From NCBI GenBank assembly GCA_017396675.1, contig JAFQLB010000044.1, forward strand, positions 1 through 53,458: DNA of 53,458 nucleotides. Direction: 5' to 3'. Below, piece by piece: positions 51,633 through 53,458 of the stretch (within the stretch, counting starts at the first letter, position 1; each line of letters starts with the position of its first letter). Under the pieces are notes generated by a model. The model had not been told where the DNA came from. It made no database searches and worked only from the letters and a program-made list of their open reading frames with translations. The position numbers and the translations under genes were made by a program. This DNA comes from Lachnospiraceae bacterium (GTDB taxonomy: Bacteria > Bacillota > Clostridia > Lachnospirales > Lachnospiraceae).

Positions 51633-52940
51633 ATGAAAGTGACCGGATTGATTACGGAATACAATCCCTTACATCTGGGACATCGGTTCCATCTGAGGGA
51701 AGCACGTAGACAGACCAACGCGGATTATCTGATCGTGGTAATGAGCGGCAATTTCACCCAACGAGGCATACCGGCCGTTACGGACAAATATCTGCGTACC
51801 GCCATGGCTCTTGCTGCAGGTGCGGATCTTGTTCTGGAGCTGCCCCTCTGGCCTGCCACCTCCTCTGCCGAATATTTTGCCGCCGGAGGCGTGACCCTGC
51901 TGCATCGGCTGGGTGTGGTTACTCATCTGGCTTTTGGCTGTGAAAATAACAACATGCAACGACTGTGGGAATACGCTGCCCTTCTTGGAAGTGAAACGCC
52001 GGAGTTCAAAAAACAGATACGACTGGCGCAAAAACAGGGGATTTCCTATCCCAGAGCCAGAGCCGCAGCTCTGTCATCCTGTCTTTCTCACCGCAAAGAA
52101 GGGGAAGCTTCCTTGGATTCCGCCTTTTTCTCTTCTCCAAACAATATTCTGGGCGTAGAGTACTGTAAAGCCCTGCAGTCTTTACAGTCCCACATCAGTC
52201 CTGTGGCCATTTTGCGTCAGGGGCACGGTTACCATGATACCTCCCTGGCTCATGGGGAGGGCTTTCTTTCGGCCTCTGCCCTTCGCTCCCATCTTCTGAA
52301 TGTATATGATCAGACCGCCGGCTCTGCCGCCGATTTTTCTTCCGATTCCGCAGCAAGCTCCCTGCTGAGGGAAAGCATGCCCAGGGAAAGTGCGGATATG
52401 CTTACCAAAACCTGGGGAATCTCCACTCCTGTGGGCAGCAATGATTTTTCTTTGCTCTTAAAATACCGCCTGCTTTCTCTTTCTTCCGAAGAACTCAGCG
52501 AATACGCAGATGTCTCCGGCCCTATGGCAGACAGAATGATGGGCTGTTTTGACAGATTTACCGACTTTGAAGGTTTCTGCAGTCTGCTGAAAACAAAAAA
52601 TCTGACATATACGCGAATCAGCCGCGGACTGCTTCATATCCTTCTTGATATGAAGGAACGGCAGCGTGCCCATTATGTTCAAAAAAATCATCCCGGATAT
52701 GCCAGAGTTTTGGGATTTAAAAAGACATCCACTCCTCTGTTAAAAGAGATCAAGCAAAAGGGAAGCATCCCTCTGCTGTCCAAGCCGGCCGATGCCCGCC
52801 TGCAGCTGCCGGAAGAGTCTCTTAGTTGGCTCAGACAAGAGATTTATGCCTCCCACATATACGAAACCGTAGTCGCCGATAAATTCAAGCGGCCTTTTCG
52901 CAATGAATATCAGCGACAGATCCTGATATGGGAGGATTGA
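51633..52940 (+). CDS. tmcAL: tRNA(Met) cytidine acetate ligase TmcAL (YlbM)
   Basis: A 435-residue nucleotidyltransferase-fold enzyme that uses acetate and ATP to acetylate C34 of elongator tRNA-Met. The nucleotide-binding motif is GLITEYNPLHLGHRFHL (HxGH at about 16-19), followed by VVMSGNFTQRGIPAVTDKY and GADLVLELP. The ATG at 51633 follows ATCGGGAGGAGTACATGCC; 24 extra codons upstream in the frame contain that site and are rejected. It is divergent from pta-ackA, whose product acetate is its substrate, but the linkage is only positional. No strong terminator follows before the convergent hydrolase gene. Confidence 0.94.
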   Translation: MKVTGLITEYNPLHLGHRFHLREARRQTNADYLIVVMSGNFTQRGIPAVTDKYLRTAMALAAGADLVLELPLWPATSSAEYFAAGGVTLLHRLGVVTHLAFGCENNNMQRLWEYAALLGSETPEFKKQIRLAQKQGISYPRARAAALSSCLSHRKEGEASLDSAFFSSPNNILGVEYCKALQSLQSHISPVAILRQGHGYHDTSLAHGEGFLSASALRSHLLNVYDQTAGSAADFSSDSAASSLLRESMPRESADMLTKTWGISTPVGSNDFSLLLKYRLLSLSSEELSEYADVSGPMADRMMGCFDRFTDFEGFCSLLKTKNLTYTRISRGLLHILLDMKERQRAHYVQKNHPGYARVLGFKKTSTPLLKEIKQKGSIPLLSKPADARLQLPEESLSWLRQEIYASHIYETVVADKFKRPFRNEYQRQILIWED

Positions 52941-52976
52941 ATGTCATAAATTTCTCTCTGAATAAATAATTAACAT

Positions 52977-53458
52977 CTATTTATCTTGTTCTGCGTAGTA
53001 TTTCTTACTTGCTTCCAAATAATGTTTTTCGAACTCCGCAATCGCCTGTTTGCTTACCTTCTTAAACGGAAGAAGCATGTCAAATGCGTGAAAACAATTT
53101 GGATAGACATCTACACATGCCTCCACACCAGCCTTTTTCAGATTCTCAATGTAGGTAAGTGTTTCACAATAAAAAGGTTCAATATCGCCAACAAAAGTAT
53201 ATGCCGGAGGAAGATTCGTATAATCCGTTTGTCTTGCAGCTGCGGCATACGGAGATACCTTTTCGCCAAGTTCCCACAAATCACCAAGATATGCTTTCCA
53301 TCCCATATGATTTCTTTTCGTATTCCAGACCGGAGCATGATTATCTCTCGACGAATCGGTATCAAGATTATCCATCATAGGATATAACGGCATCTGATAA
53401 GCAATATTTACCTCACCTTTATCCCTCGCATACATACAGAGAGCTGCTGTAAGACCAC
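52977..53458 (-). CDS. Alpha/beta hydrolase (HSL/lipase-like), C-terminal part; 5' end outside the window
   Basis: The frame is open to the window edge, giving about 160 residues beginning GLTAALCMYARDKGE. This corresponds to the segment just after the nucleophile elbow of hormone-sensitive-lipase-like esterases (GxSxGG then LTAAL). The catalytic Asp fits FVGDIEPFYCET and the His fits NCFHAFDML. The nucleophile Ser and N-terminal cap are outside the window. Substrate unknown; members act on short acyl esters or steroid and xenobiotic esters. Confidence 0.85.
   Translation of the reverse strand, partial: GLTAALCMYARDKGEVNIAYQMPLYPMMDNLDTDSSRDNHAPVWNTKRNHMGWKAYLGDLWELGEKVSPYAAAARQTDYTNLPPAYTFVGDIEPFYCETLTYIENLKKAGVEACVDVYPNCFHAFDMLLPFKKVSKQAIAEFEKHYLEASKKYYAEQDK

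Noticed and set aside
1..53458. CRISPR array, tRNA or rRNA genes, insertion sequences
   Set aside because: No regularly spaced direct repeats, no cloverleaf-like or rRNA sequence and no transposase or integrase frame were recognised on either strand.

Overview
The window is a 53 kb stretch of chromosome from a low-to-mid G+C Gram-positive anaerobe, most likely a Lachnospiraceae member (class Clostridia). The basis is gene content and order: plsX-acpP-rnc-smc-ftsY, ylxM-ffh-rpsP-khpA-rimM-trmD-rplS, a second block with two signal peptidases around rbgA followed by rnhB/fliK-like/flhB-like/yraN, pta-ackA-yceD-rpmF, a putative Re-type citrate synthase, sortase B with BspA-type leucine-rich repeat substrates, and an ASKHA/ferredoxin corrinoid activator. 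I cannot name the genus from sequence alone. No tRNA, rRNA, CRISPR array, transposase or prophage gene was seen. Almost every gene lies on the minus strand; the exceptions are metF, prs and tmcAL.

Layout, left to right. 1-860: start of a secreted protein, a PadR regulator with its own palindromic operator, and an intergenic stretch with a possible small RNA. 859-6464: tyrS, divergent metF, and the minus operon of a DUF512 radical-SAM-like protein, der and plsY. 6465-7133: a long gene-free stretch made of nested inverted repeats. 7134-8327: prs. 8424-13689: a two-component system and a membrane-anchored 5'-nucleotidase. 13813-20200: rplS, two lepB copies, rbgA, rnhB, FliK-like and FlhB-C-like proteins, yraN and pgeF. 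20329-23896: trmD, rimM, khpA, rpsP, ffh and ylxM. 23988-27343: a putative 2-oxoglutarate-supplying operon (Re-citrate synthase, GntR regulator, isocitrate dehydrogenase) behind a 36-bp operator. 27454-37625: a cell-surface module of sortase B, two very large LRR proteins with matching sorting signals, and a leaderless subtilase whose ribosome binding site is buried in a hairpin. 37741-41528: corrinoid activator, YitT membrane protein, threonine ammonia-lyase. 41552-48150: ftsY, smc, rnc, acpP, plsX. 48302-51351: rpmF, yceD, ackA, pta. 51633-53458: tmcAL and the 3' part of an alpha/beta hydrolase gene.

How the parts fit: most of the window is translation, protein-export, lipid and acetate-metabolism housekeeping. 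Three parts look specific to this lineage and merit attention: the sortase B/LRR/subtilase module, the autoregulated Re-citrate synthase operon, and the nested palindromic element between the DUF512 gene and prs. Start codons were chosen by ribosome binding site, so several genes start inside the longest possible reading frame. Promoters and terminators were found by eye from hexamer spacing and hairpins and have not been tested.
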